This document shows, piece by piece, positions 24,520 to 34,180 of a stretch of DNA of 64,000 nucleotides. The notes under the pieces are model-generated. The model was given only the letters and a program-made list of their open reading frames with translations, searched no databases and had not been told where the DNA came from. A program made the translations under genes and the position numbers. Origin of the DNA: Cycas panzhihuaensis (Eukaryota; Cycadophyta); the NCBI GenBank assembly GCA_023213395.1, contig CM041465.1:39749741-39813740 (forward strand), in the 5' to 3' direction. Positions within the stretch are counted from its first letter, which is position 1. Every line of letters begins with the position of its first letter.

Positions 24520-26665
24520 GTTTAAGTTGTGAAGAGCTTGAAGATAATAGATGGATTGAAAATTCACTACTTTTGTCACTTAAGTTCTACTTTCTAACAA
24601 AATCAACAGTCCTGATCTTATTAGAAGATCCAACAACTGAATGGAGTGATGGGGGGGGGGTAGGCAAAAGAGTTGGTCCAACCTTGATCTATAGAAAAGA
24701 TCCAACAGTTGACCAAGCCAAATCTAGGACAAGGCAGGTAGGGTTGATCTACATGGACATACCATGCTTTCCCTGGGATTCACAGTCCCAATAACACGTT
24801 TTTTGAACTTCCTTTTCCTCAAGCAACCTTAATTATTATGCATTGACCGTACAGTTGGTTGGCCTCCTAGGAAATGCACTAAGCTTAAGGTTATCTTAGA
24901 GGCAAGGTTTGAACATTTTTTGGGCCTCTCCTACTTGATTTTAAAGTTCACTTTTAGAAGATTGAAGTGGACTTCAGAGTAGATTTTATTTGGATGATGT
25001 GGATGCTTGATTAATGTTTATAATAAAAAAGAGCTTCAAAGAGAAGCAACCAAGTACATCACAATGAACACTTTGAGTGTTTTACAAGAGCACTTTATAG
25101 TGTGAAGTAGTACTATTAAATGCAAGTAAAAGAAGTGTTTGAATATAATGTGAAAACATAAGCACTTTGAGGAAGGTGTTAAGTGCTTCAATGAAAAGTG
25201 AGCAAAGCCTTGATGTTGAGAAAATACAAGTGGGTTCCTTTTAATGCTTGAATAAAAGAGAGAAAGATCACTTGCAAACTGAAGACACTAAGCACCAAGT
25301 GTTGGGACTTTGAAATAGTCCTAATGATCAACAAAATGAGTGATTTTTATTAAATAATAAGTCTCCTTGAGCCCTTTTTGAGACTAAGGTAAGTAGGTCA
25401 CTATGCAACGTGCCTTAAGAAAAGTGTTGAAATAGTGATGAGGATCACTTTAACAAGGTCACAACACTTAAAAATCACTTCTTTCAATGCCTTCTAACAC
25501 TTGCAAACATGAAATAAGTGTTTAAATAAGACACAAAATGTCAAAAAACAAAGGCTAAAATTTAACTTTTTTCGTAACTTTGAGCAACAAGAACACCATG
25601 CAGGGAGCCTTGGTTGAAGATTTTAACCAAGTAATTTTAATCTTCAAAGATGAGTAATTGATTTAGCATTAGTGATTTAATGAAACCACTAAGTACAATG
25701 AAAATTTTAGACTCAAAATAATTTAAAAAAAGGTGATTTTTGTCTTAGAAGAATTAATCTAAAAATTCTAAAATGACTAAAAAAAGCTTTTAAAAAAGGA
25801 AAAAATATTACTTTTTAATGAGAGAAGCTATTAAAAGAAGCTTGACTAAGTCTATTGACTCACTGTAATGTCACTGTGATTAAAAATTTTGAAAATTCAC
25901 CAAAAGAAACTAAATTTATCTTAAAAAGGTGATTTTCAAATAATAAAAAGTAACTTAAATTAGAACTTAAGGTTAATGAACTTTATAAAAAAGGAAATAT
26001 TCAGTGGAATATTCTAAAGAGTATAACATAAAGTTAAAAAAATAAAAGTTTGATTTAAATTTTTCAAAATAAAAATAGTCGATTAATGGCGACATGACTT
26101 AGGTGGCACATAGGTGAAGAGAACTCCTTAGAGACAACTCTGTTCAAGTTAAAAATTTAGGTGGGGGGGCACCCAACTTGGAGAAAGATACCTCTAAAGT
26201 TTCATTACATTTCATCCATTGTGTAGAAAGTTCCAAGTGTTTGATACTTTCGTTGGTTGCATGGCCTTAAGGAGAAAAACGGGTTTATATGACTATTGTA
26301 GGGATTTAAACCCATTGAATACTCATTGTATCTCTTCTCTTAAGTCTGCTACAGTTGCATATAGGGTCAGAATGTGGACAACCAACCTACTATGAGAAAA
26401 AAGAGTGAAAACCTTAATGTTTTGAAGTAGAAATCATTGAGATCAGTGATCAATCATCTCGAATTTGATTAGAAACATTAGATAATAGTTGTAGATCACT
26501 GATATCAACTTGAGAACTAATTTATAGTTAGGAACAAGATAAACAAAATTAGCACCAAAGATTTTGAGCCTTTTACTGGGGTTTTAATGGTTAAAAATGG
26601 CCCAGTATTTATCCACAGCCTGTGAGAAGTCTGAAACTTAAAATAATCTCAGTCAATGAGATTTA
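24520..26665 (-). other. Copia-3 leader, main part
   Basis: About 2.1 kb of AT-rich sequence between gag and the Copia-4 insertion, with no recognisable coding. Next to gag it carries the hairpin block listed separately. At 25060-25520 short motifs of the AAGTGCTT/CACTTT type recur. G runs lie at 24650-24660 and 26162-26168. I could not identify a further inserted element, but the length would allow one. Confidence 0.5.
24612..24725 (-). other. Twice-repeated leader hairpin, shared with Copia-6
   Basis: On the minus strand, GTTGGATCT-loop-AGATCAAGG (about 24680-24715) and GTTGGATCTTCTAATAAGATC (about 24614-24640) each form a short GATC-based stem. Copia-6 has a matching stem in its leader (59710-59750) in the same flanking context (TTGGnCAACTGTTnGATCT). 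Conservation in two separate elements upstream of gag suggests a structured RNA signal. The function is inferred. Confidence 0.55.
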
Positions 26666-26670
26666 AATGC

Positions 26671-27119
26671 TATTAGAAAAACTAATGTTATCTTTTTGAG
26701 CACATGTGTAAATGTAAATTTAAGTGATATAAAGGTTCACTTTTATATAAGTTAATGTTAATTATTAATTATTATGTGAAGATCATTGAAATGAGCAACC
26801 GCCCATTTCAATGAACCTCTCATTCTTCAAATAACCTCTCATAGATTCTAAGAATGGGTTCCAGGAATCTAGGAGGTTGTCATAAGCCTGTCCAAAGGCT
26901 AATTTCCTTTCTTAGTTTAGTAGATAAAGGGTATTCCTGGTTATGAAGGCCATGTAAAATTCTTTAGCAATAAATTTTTAAATTAGAGAGGTGGTTTTTC
27001 TTCCACAGAAGGGGTTTTCCACCTGCCAAAATAATGTGTACATGTGCAATGTTTATCTTCACTTGTGTATGGCTAGTTATTTGATCCTAAAGACATTATG
27101 CATGCTATCTCTCTTTACA
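26671..27119 (+). repeat. Copia-4 5' LTR (449 bp)
   Basis: It starts TATTAGAAAAAC (the 3' LTR has TGTTAGAAAAAC) and ends CTTTACA before the primer site. It is collinear with 41660-42108. Confidence 0.94.
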
Positions 27120-27136
27120 TGGTATCACAGCAGATG
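27120..27136 (+). other. Copia-4 primer binding site
   Basis: TGGTATCACAGCAGATG follows the LTR end, one base away from the TGGTATCAGAGC consensus. Confidence 0.88.
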
Positions 27137-27545
27137 TGTCTTTAGTATGGTGACTAGTGATAGAGGAGATATTTTCAGTCTTTTCTTTCACAGTATGAAC
27201 AAGATTGGCAAGCTTATCCTTGGAAACTGAAGACACAATGCAATAAGAATTCTTGCTATCCTTTTCAGGAACACTATCTAATAATCCTTGGCCTTGCATT
27301 TAGTAACCAGCAAGGACACCTTTTGCTGCCTAACCATTTGATGACCAATACCACTTAATTCAGAAAATAACGCATTTGAAGTTGAAGCAACTACTTCCAC
27401 TCAAGGAGAGTCACCTTGCTCCAGTCTGGGACTTCTAATTGTTTCTACAAATGCGGATAACTCAGAATCAATAATATCATCAAAATGTTCTGCACTTTCA
27501 CAGACAGACAAATATGTCAAGGGAGGCCCAAACTTAGTAACCCAT
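27137..27545 (-). pseudogene. Antisense gene-like fragment in Copia-4 leader, unidentified
   Basis: Read on the minus strand, this stretch looks like ordinary protein: TKFGPPLTYLSVCESAEHF, then DSELSAFVETIRSP, one stop, NALFSELSGIGHQM, and after a frameshift LLDSVPEKDSKNSYCIVSSV and DKLANLVHTVKEKTENISS. The composition is unlike gag or pol. I do not recognise the family. Lying antisense just behind the primer site, it could be a captured host exon or a chance frame. Frame breaks show it is not functional. Confidence 0.4.
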
Positions 27546-27966
27546 TAGCAAAAATTTCATACTGAGGAGTAACATTTAATGATTCCAAGATCTATACTAC
27601 CCAGCCGCCAGTTGCTAGCTATCTCTCAGAGAGTCATAGGAGCTATTACTATGGGTGTTACCATCCAGAAACTACTATCCTATCCTATTATGGGTAGATG
27701 ATGAGAGGTTCTCTATAGACTTTCTAGAGATAGAATTTACATGGAACAACTGCTCGCTTTTGAAAAGATTGGAGTAATGACAGAACTATCATTTCTATTC
27801 GCTGGTCAACAGGCCATCTACTCTATCATTTGTAAGTCCATGATGTATTGCGTTTAAGATTCTTTAGATTTTTTTTTTTTTCTTGAATGAATCCTAATAG
27901 ATGTAATAGTTCATCAGCCAAAATGAGGTGCATGGTCAACTATACGTCGAAGGAATGCATTTGCAG

Positions 27967-28190
27967 GATTTGAACCCCCGACCAATATTACGTCGTGGAT
28001 GGAACCCTTGTTCATCTTCGCATCCCTCAGGGAATTGATCTCGATGGTCATCTATTTGGCCCTCTCATAGGACATTCTCAGCCTTCTCAAAGTCTGAGGG
28101 TTCCCTGTGAAATTCTTCTTGTTCTTCCTCTTGAATTCTTGCACGAAATGGTTAACCAACCTATTGTCGAAATCCTCGCCACCATGGAGA
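27967..28190 (-). pseudogene. HSP70 fragment (nucleotide-binding domain), antisense in Copia-4 leader
   Basis: HSP70 is an ATP-driven chaperone. The minus strand reads [20 protein letters not shown], a Lys/Asn-rich step, [17 protein letters not shown], a stop, MTIEINSL, RDAKMNKGSIHDVILVGGS. These are consecutive signature blocks of the HSP70 ATPase domain. Two internal deletions are evident from the known family: about 9 codons after ERAK, and about 40 codons between EINSL and RDAKM. The 5' part (before GGEDF) and everything after VGGS are missing or unrecognisable. It is a broken host-gene piece. Confidence 0.9.
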
Positions 28191-28382
28191 TAACCTGGAT
28201 GAAGACATCATTGCTCCTACAAAGCCTCCATTAAAGATTGTAGAGCATAAACCTTGCCGCCGCCACGGAGAAGATTGACAGGTAGAGTTTCATCTCGTTC
28301 CTCCCCTTGAAGCCCAAATTACATTTCAAATTAATTTTCTTTTATAAAAATAAAAATTCGTTGGGTCCATGTCACTCAACAC

Positions 28383-28385
<3 letters not shown>

Positions 28386-28434
<49 letters not shown>
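28386..28434. repeat. (AT)n microsatellite
   Basis: About 24 uninterrupted TA units lie in the Copia-4 leader, next to the HSP70 fragment. Confidence 0.97.
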
Positions 28435-28436
<2 letters not shown>

Positions 28437-28459
28437 CTTTTTTCAAACTAAACATAGGT

Positions 28460-28600
28460 AATCTTAGGGTAATTAAAATTAACCCCCCCCCTCCCTGCCC
28501 CCTATTACATTTTAATAATTAAAGTTAACCCTCCGCTTACTACATTTTAATGTTAAAATTAAACCCCCCCAATTTCATTTTTATTTGTTAATAATTAAAA
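28460..28600. repeat. Imperfect C-rich repeats
   Basis: A unit of roughly 35-50 bp (AATTAAAnTTAACCCnCC, then CTACATTTTAAT) occurs about three times, with C runs at about 28484, 28530 and 28564. It is local and non-coding. Confidence 0.65.
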
Positions 28601-29248
28601 CTTTTTTTTGAATCAATAAAACAAATCTCTTTTCTTTTTTTTCAAATATACCTTTAAAGAATGCTACATACCTTTTCTTTTTTGCTTGTTAACTCATTAT
28701 TATTGTGGAAGAACTATAATAATCTTTAACAAACTATTGCTTATTATAAAACTAGTTAATTATCAACAGTTAGTCAAAAGCTTTTTTTAAATAACTTATT
28801 CATCTCTATTGTCTTATCAAAATAATCAAAAATAGCATTTAAATACTCTTAATTATTAGTCTATAAAGTATTTTTTTATAAATTTTTAAATAAACACTTA
28901 GCCCTTTTTTACTTGTGATTGAACAAATAATTTATTCTTTAACAGCAATAAAGGGGACTATTAACATATTTTTTTCAAAAAAGGGGGAACATTTAATTCT
29001 TTTTCTTTCTAGGGGAAGGGTATCCAAATAAATATCAATGAATTTCAATTTCTTATCAAACATGTTTGTGAAATATTAATATGATTACTCTGATGTTTAG
29101 TAATTTTTTATGTAACTTTTATTACCTATACTTATTCATCTAGATTTTTTAAATATTTTGACTCAAACATACTTCTAATTAGCGTTTACAATTCCTAATA
29201 TGGCATTAATGCCAAGGACAACCACCTTCATTCTGATTCTAGTTCTAA
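28601..29248 (+). other. Copia-4 leader end, AT-rich
   Basis: AT-rich non-coding sequence up to the gag ATG at 29249. I see no feature in it. Confidence 0.5.
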
Positions 29249-29324
29249 ATGGCTCAAACTATGCCGACTGAAGGAATCGCATTTCCCATCAGTTTAAACA
29301 ATAGAAGATATGGTGATATGTAAC
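29249..29324 (+). pseudogene. Copia-4 gag start, cut by Copia-5
   Basis: ATG 29249 opens MAQTMPTEGIAFPISLNNRR. It then reaches the sequence that, joined to 37551, reads W-stop-YVTGELKKSKD, a typical copia gag motif. Copia-5 lies in the GTAAC duplication within the YVTG codons. Confidence 0.8.
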
Positions 29325-29658
29325 TGTTGGGAATAATCCCAATGTTCATGCACTAGAGCGCTTAGGGCCCCTCAAAGCCACCTTTGAGGGCCCCTAGGGC
29401 ACCTTGAACCGCTGCTCACCGCCTCGGACCGACCACTCACGTGAGGTAATGATACCATTATTTATTTTTTATATTTTTTCAAACTAACCTTAATTGTTGT
29501 GCAACTAGGGTGATGGCGCCTGACGCCTCCCCGAATCTCTATTTAAGGGTTGGGAATACCTCCCTGGTGTTTATTAACACCGCCACTCTTTCGGAAATCG
29601 CCATTGTACTCAAGATGAAAGTCTCGTGATGTCCTGCTCTGCTCCTCCGGCTCCATCA
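29325..29658 (+). repeat. Copia-5 5' LTR (334 bp)
   Basis: It begins TGTTGGGAATAATCCC and ends CTCCATCA. It contains the inverted repeat CCCTCAAAG-CCAC-CTTTGAGGG at about 29373-29394 and a TATTTAAG TATA-like site near 29539. The 3' LTR copy differs by a few substitutions and clustered indels. Confidence 0.95.
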
Positions 29659-29675
29659 TTTAGTATCAGAGCTAA
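29659..29675 (+). other. Copia-5 primer binding site
   Basis: TTTAGTATCAGAGCTAAG follows the LTR. The core TATCAGAGC matches the initiator-Met-tRNA complement. The TTTAGTATCAGAGC form is shared with Copia-3. Confidence 0.88.
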
Positions 29676-30760
29676 GTTGAGCTAGGTTGTCATTTTTCTG
29701 ATTTTAGTTGCTCAAACGTCCGACGGAACATAGCTATATGACTGCTCGTTGAGATTCTGGCGAGCTCACTGATCTGCTGGAGAAGACGGTTCTGGATTCC
29801 ATCCACTGTGGAGGAAGATCTCCCGCTCGGAAGTTTGCTCTCCACACGGAAACCAGGTTCTTCGTTTCATTTTTTTAATTTTTATAAATGTTTTGATATA
29901 TGCATTTTTACTCAGTACTTTGATCAACTGTCCTCATCCATTGTTCAGTTTTCATATATTGACTCTATCGATATATTATTCATTATTTATATTTGTCATT
30001 ATATATTCCTTGTTCTTCTTTGTTTGCCATTATTACTGCATTATTATTGGCCCGTACTTCATACCTGCTCCGCCATCTATCCGCCTTCTGTGCTGTGCAT
30101 ACCCATTTCAGCGGTTATCTCTACTAGCTCTGTCCTCCGTGGTTGTCTGTGACTACTCTGCATCTCCTTTCTGCTCTCTGTCTTGCCTTGAGAAGGCATA
30201 TCTGCGTCTCCTTCTGCTCTCCGAGACCACCTCACCACACTTCCGAACGCCGAACGCTATATCTGCGTCCTTAGCCCGCTTTAACACACAGTCCGTTCGG
30301 TGCCCATCTCCATCTCCGTCTCCCTTCTGCTCTCCGTCTCGCTCTGAGACGCCAAGGACCCCGTCTCCTGTGCGATCTGCTCTCTCGCCCCGTTGGAGAC
30401 GTTCGGCGCGCTGCGTCGCCCTCGTTTGCATCGTTTCGCCCGTCGCCCGATCCCGTTCGTTGCGCCCGCCCGCCCGTGTGAACGTTCGGTCTTCGATCCC
30501 GTTCTTTTGCCCGCCCGTGTGGACGTTCGGCGCGCTGCGTCGCCTTTGTCCGTGCGGCTTAAATCGCCATTTCATATATGCGATATTTATTATATATTTC
30601 GTGTTATATATTATATATAAAACCTGTTTATATACACATTCTCGTTTAGCGTTGTGAATCGTGCATTCATTTCGCTTTTAGCGTTGTGATATTAATCGTG
30701 CGTTTGCGTTGCCATTCATCCTTCAATTCGTGCGTTGGCATTATTTTGTGATATTCAGTT
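29676..30760 (+). other. Copia-5 leader, CpG-rich part
   Basis: Between about 30120 and 30560 the sequence is GC- and CpG-rich, unlike the rest of the window. GACGTTCGGCGCGCTGCGTC occurs twice (about 30398 and 30523), and short CTCTCCGTCTC motifs recur. An open frame at 29893-30657 (254 codons) and an antisense one at 30153-30575 cover it. Their composition (Ser/Pro/Arg runs from CT/CG repeats) shows no domain, so I treat them as by-products of base composition. Confidence 0.65.
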
Positions 30761-30824
30761 TTATTTATTCTATATTTTAAAATTTCAGTTTTAAAGGGTT
30801 TGCGTTCTATTTCTAACTCGACGA

Positions 30825-30905
30825 GCGAGTTCACCCTCCTGGCATTGGAGGTTTTCTGTTATCTGAGTGGTCTCGGGTTCAATCCCAGCCCTGTTCAGCT
30901 TCAGA
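30825..30905 (+). other. tRNA-like segment with B-box match
   Basis: GGTTCAATCCC at 30876-30886 fits the RNA polymerase III B-box consensus GGTTCRANYCY. TGGCATTGGAGG about 35 bp upstream (30839) is a weak A-box. It may be a tRNA-derived SINE head or a decayed tRNA relic; no cloverleaf was established. Confidence 0.3.
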
Positions 30906-32440
30906 CCGTTTTTTGAAAGAAGTTTTTTCATTTTTAAACCTTATTTTTTAAAAAAATTTTATTTTTCCATAAAGTTATTAGCGCATTTTTTGCCATAACT
31001 TCCCCCTGGCTCATCGGTTTCAGACGAAACCTACGCCATCAGATCAGAAATTTTCCGTAGATCGATTTCGACTGGTCATAAGACCAATTTGGTGCCCATT
31101 TGACCTCGTTTCACCTTTTTTAACATTGGACTTTCGAAATTTCAGCGTTTTTTGTATTTTTAATAAAATCGGTTTTTGAACTAGCTACTATTTATTGTTG
31201 GTAAACTGTTTTGTATCCAAATTTTTCCTATAGTGATCTACGTCATATAGACTCTAATACCCATCTTTTACTTTAATTTTTTGACTTCATTTTCACTAAT
31301 ATTTTAATCGCTAAAATAAGAAAATTAGTTGTTTTTTACTTTTCTTGAACATTCTCCATAAAGATACTTGTCACATTTTTCACTATAATTTTGCAATTTT
31401 TATCAGATTTCATTTCCGTCGACTTCGTTGGGAAGCTGACTCATTTCTCTTCAACCGTGATATATTTTTTCATATAGTTTGACATATTTTGCTTATATTT
31501 CAAAGCAGCTAAAGTTGAGTCATTTTATTGGCCTAAATCGCTTTTTTTACACCGGTTAATATATTCTTTCAAATTTTTTCAATTGGCGAATATTAATTAC
31601 TTCATCAATAATATTTGATCATTTTTTAACTTTTCTAAGGATTAATTAGTACTTTTATACAATTTTTGCCTACCACTCTGTTAGTCTCCAAAAGGAGGTC
31701 CTTTTCTTAGCATCATTCAAAACGTGACTTATTGGTATCCTTTTTCAAAACCGTCTGTTTTATTGGATTCACATTTCAGCAATCTACATATTGATAAAAT
31801 TTTAAGCTATTCTGACCGCATTCACTATAGTTTTCAATCATAAAGTTGAGTATATATATTCATCCTAACAAGCTTGTCTTCCTTTCAAAAATTGTAAAGA
31901 AAATTCTAGTTCATATTTCCTTGTTTACTCAAGTTTCTGCTTGATCTTTCTACAAGCACTTTACATTATTTTGAACAAGTATTTATTTATAAGGCAATAC
32001 ATAAAAGTTGTTCTTAAAAGAAGTTCTTTTACATTGAAGATTTATTATTCATTTGAGAAATTGGCATCTGTTTATCTATTCTCAAAAGTTTATTTTAAAT
32101 CTTGCATAAGTGAAAAGTTTTTTTAGCATCATTACTTCCTTTTACTTTAAAAGTGTATTAAAGTTCTTCTTCATTATTGGAAAATATCATCCTTCTTGCA
32201 CTTATAAAAGAAAAATTGCATTTCTTTTCAAAGGCATATTACATTTGTTTGAAGGACATTATTTTTTGAAAAAAAAGCAAAAAGAGTTTTTTTAAAAGTT
32301 TTCATTTCATCTTGTTAAGAGCATTTTTTTTCTATTATCAAAAGAATTTTTCTTTTTCTAAGCAAGACCACATTGATAAATAGATTAGTTTTTCACATTA
32401 AATAAGATAAATCCTGAATTGAACCACACTTTTTTCCAGC
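30906..32440 (+). other. Copia-5 leader, AT-rich part
   Basis: About 1.5 kb of T-rich sequence without motifs I recognise. The open frames at 31941-32126 and 32110-32295 are short, AT-driven and featureless. Confidence 0.5.
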
Positions 32441-32441
32441 C

Positions 32442-32866
32442 TTGCAAGGGGAACGGTTAGGACCCCTGAAGTTACCACCAAGACACGCTAATCGGCCTAC
32501 TCATATTGGATGAGGACACCATTAGCTATCAGTGTATACTGGGTGGCGGTGAGGTGCGTAACCTTTTCCTCTTATGGTGTTTGGAGTCCATTGCTAGACC
32601 TGGAGAGGGTGAGTGCCTTTGGTTCGAGAACCTTCACCGCTAGATCTGTCGTTAGGCATAAATCCGACGCAGGTGGACCAACAATTCAGGGGGGTGTCAA
32701 AGCCTTCTTAGCAGCCCACGTACTGAGGTATATAGAGCCTAACGCTCAGTACCGGTATAAAGGGTCCCTGTTTTGCCATCGTAGGCGCGCCATTGACAGA
32801 ATAGCAACCAAAGGTTGCCCCAGGAGAAACATTAACTTAGAGCCTAGTAGCCTTTCTAGGTCCTAG
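32442..32866 (+). other. Leader block conserved between Copia-5 and Copia-2
   Basis: Best-preserved copy of the block also found at 10055-10465. It holds an open frame of 118 codons (32510-32866), but the Copia-2 copy has an indel relative to it within the first 50 bp of that frame. Conservation is therefore at nucleotide level. It lies 140 bp upstream of gag and is CpG-rich. A role in packaging, dimerisation or ribosome entry would fit this position; that is inference. Confidence 0.8.
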
Positions 32867-33005
32867 TTCATTTGTTCAAACTTTTGAAAACCTTTGGATA
32901 TATATATTTGGAAATAATCTCTTTCATTTTAAGTTCCTTCAAATTTTCTACATTCAAATATTTTTGCTATTGCATTTATCATATTTTATACAACCTTAAT
33001 TTAAA

Positions 33006-34180
33006 ATGACGTCTAGTTTTGGGAATATGATTATTCCTAAATTTGATGGAAATAATTTTCTTAACTGGAGTAGGAGGATGAGGCCCATCCTCATAGCAAA
33101 TGAAATGTGGGATATAGTGAGAAATGGTTACAATGACTTAGGATCAAATCCAACTGATACTGAAAAAGCTACATACAAAGAAAATATCAAAAAAGATAAT
33201 GAAGCCTTAGCCCTTATTTTTGCGCTTTGGAAGATCATGTTTTCCACGAGTTAGTGAATCCATTAAGTCCAAAGAGGCTTGGGATACTTTACGACTTATA
33301 TCTGAAGGGCGCATCCTCTAAACTACAAAACTTGAGAAGTAAGTTTGAAAATTTACGTATGATGCCTCATGAATCAATAATCGAATTTATGACCAAGATT
33401 CAAGATATAGTTAACCAAATGAGGTCCCTTGGGGATACCTTAACCGAACAAAGAGTTGTTGAGCAGATCCTTCGATGTGTAGGAGCCGTTAGGCGCTTTG
33501 AAATGGTAGCTACAAGTATTAGTGTATCTAAAGACCTAAGTACCCTCAAAATAGAACAACTTACTGCTATGCTTATGTCCATAGAAGAGCAACAAGCTGC
33601 CAACGAAACCTTAGAACATGCCTTTGCTACAAAGGCCAACATTCAACCTAACCCTCAAGATGGCCCTTCAAAACAAAATGAATCCCCTTTAAGGAGAAAA
33701 GATGAAAACCCTAGAACCGAACCTAGACAAAATCCTCCACGATACCAAGCTCCTCATAATAGACAAGGGACCCCACAACATGAAAACTCTCCAAGACACT
33801 CGAACACTCAAAGAAACCCTAACCAACGAAGCCAAGTTGAAAATCATTCTTGTTGTCCACATTGTCATGGGAACCCACAACCTTCTAGAACACCTCAAAA
33901 CTATCGTGACCAACCAAGAAATACTCATACTCAATTCTATGAGGAAAGGGGGAGACCTCTCAACTTTGATCACTCTTCACCAAGGAATCAACATCTTAGT
34001 TATGGAAAAAGATCAACTATATTGCACTTATTGTCGTAGAAATGGTCACATCAAGATAAGTGTTTTTCAAAATATGGACCACCCTCAGAGGACATGTGTC
34101 AAACACATCGACTCTAAAATCAACAATAGGTTATTTCTATCTAGTTTTTCAAACCAGAAGAAGAGGATGATAGTTGGTAC
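33006..34180 (+). pseudogene. Copia-5 gag, frameshifted
   Basis: It opens at ATG 33006 (MIIPKFDGNNFLNWSRRM). The first piece runs to 33254, and the frame continues in 33227-34039 (LKGASSKLQNLRSKFENLRM, then a basic, Asn/Gln/Pro-rich tail), so a shift lies in the overlap near 33235. The zinc knuckle CTYCRRNGH at about 34020-34047 is broken by a small insertion before its last Cys (DKC is found in the next frame). The gag type is the UBN2-like copia gag, distinct from that of Copia-2. Confidence 0.9.

Noticed and set aside
26991-27230. Open frame of 79 codons across the Copia-4 LTR end and primer site
   Set aside because: It spans the LTR boundary, has no domain, and the equivalent 3' LTR position does not carry it.
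28386-28600. C-rich and AT repeats as a CRISPR array, telomere or origin
   Set aside because: Units are irregular, there are no spacers, and the context is a plant retrotransposon leader.
30153-30575. Antisense open frame of 140 codons in the Copia-5 leader
   Set aside because: It is Arg/Gly/Glu-rich and mirrors CT/CG repeats on the plus strand. No conserved motif, and composition alone explains it.
32510-32866. 118-codon frame as a leader peptide of Copia-5
   Set aside because: The homologous block in Copia-2 carries a length change within the first 50 bp of the frame, so conservation is better explained at RNA level.
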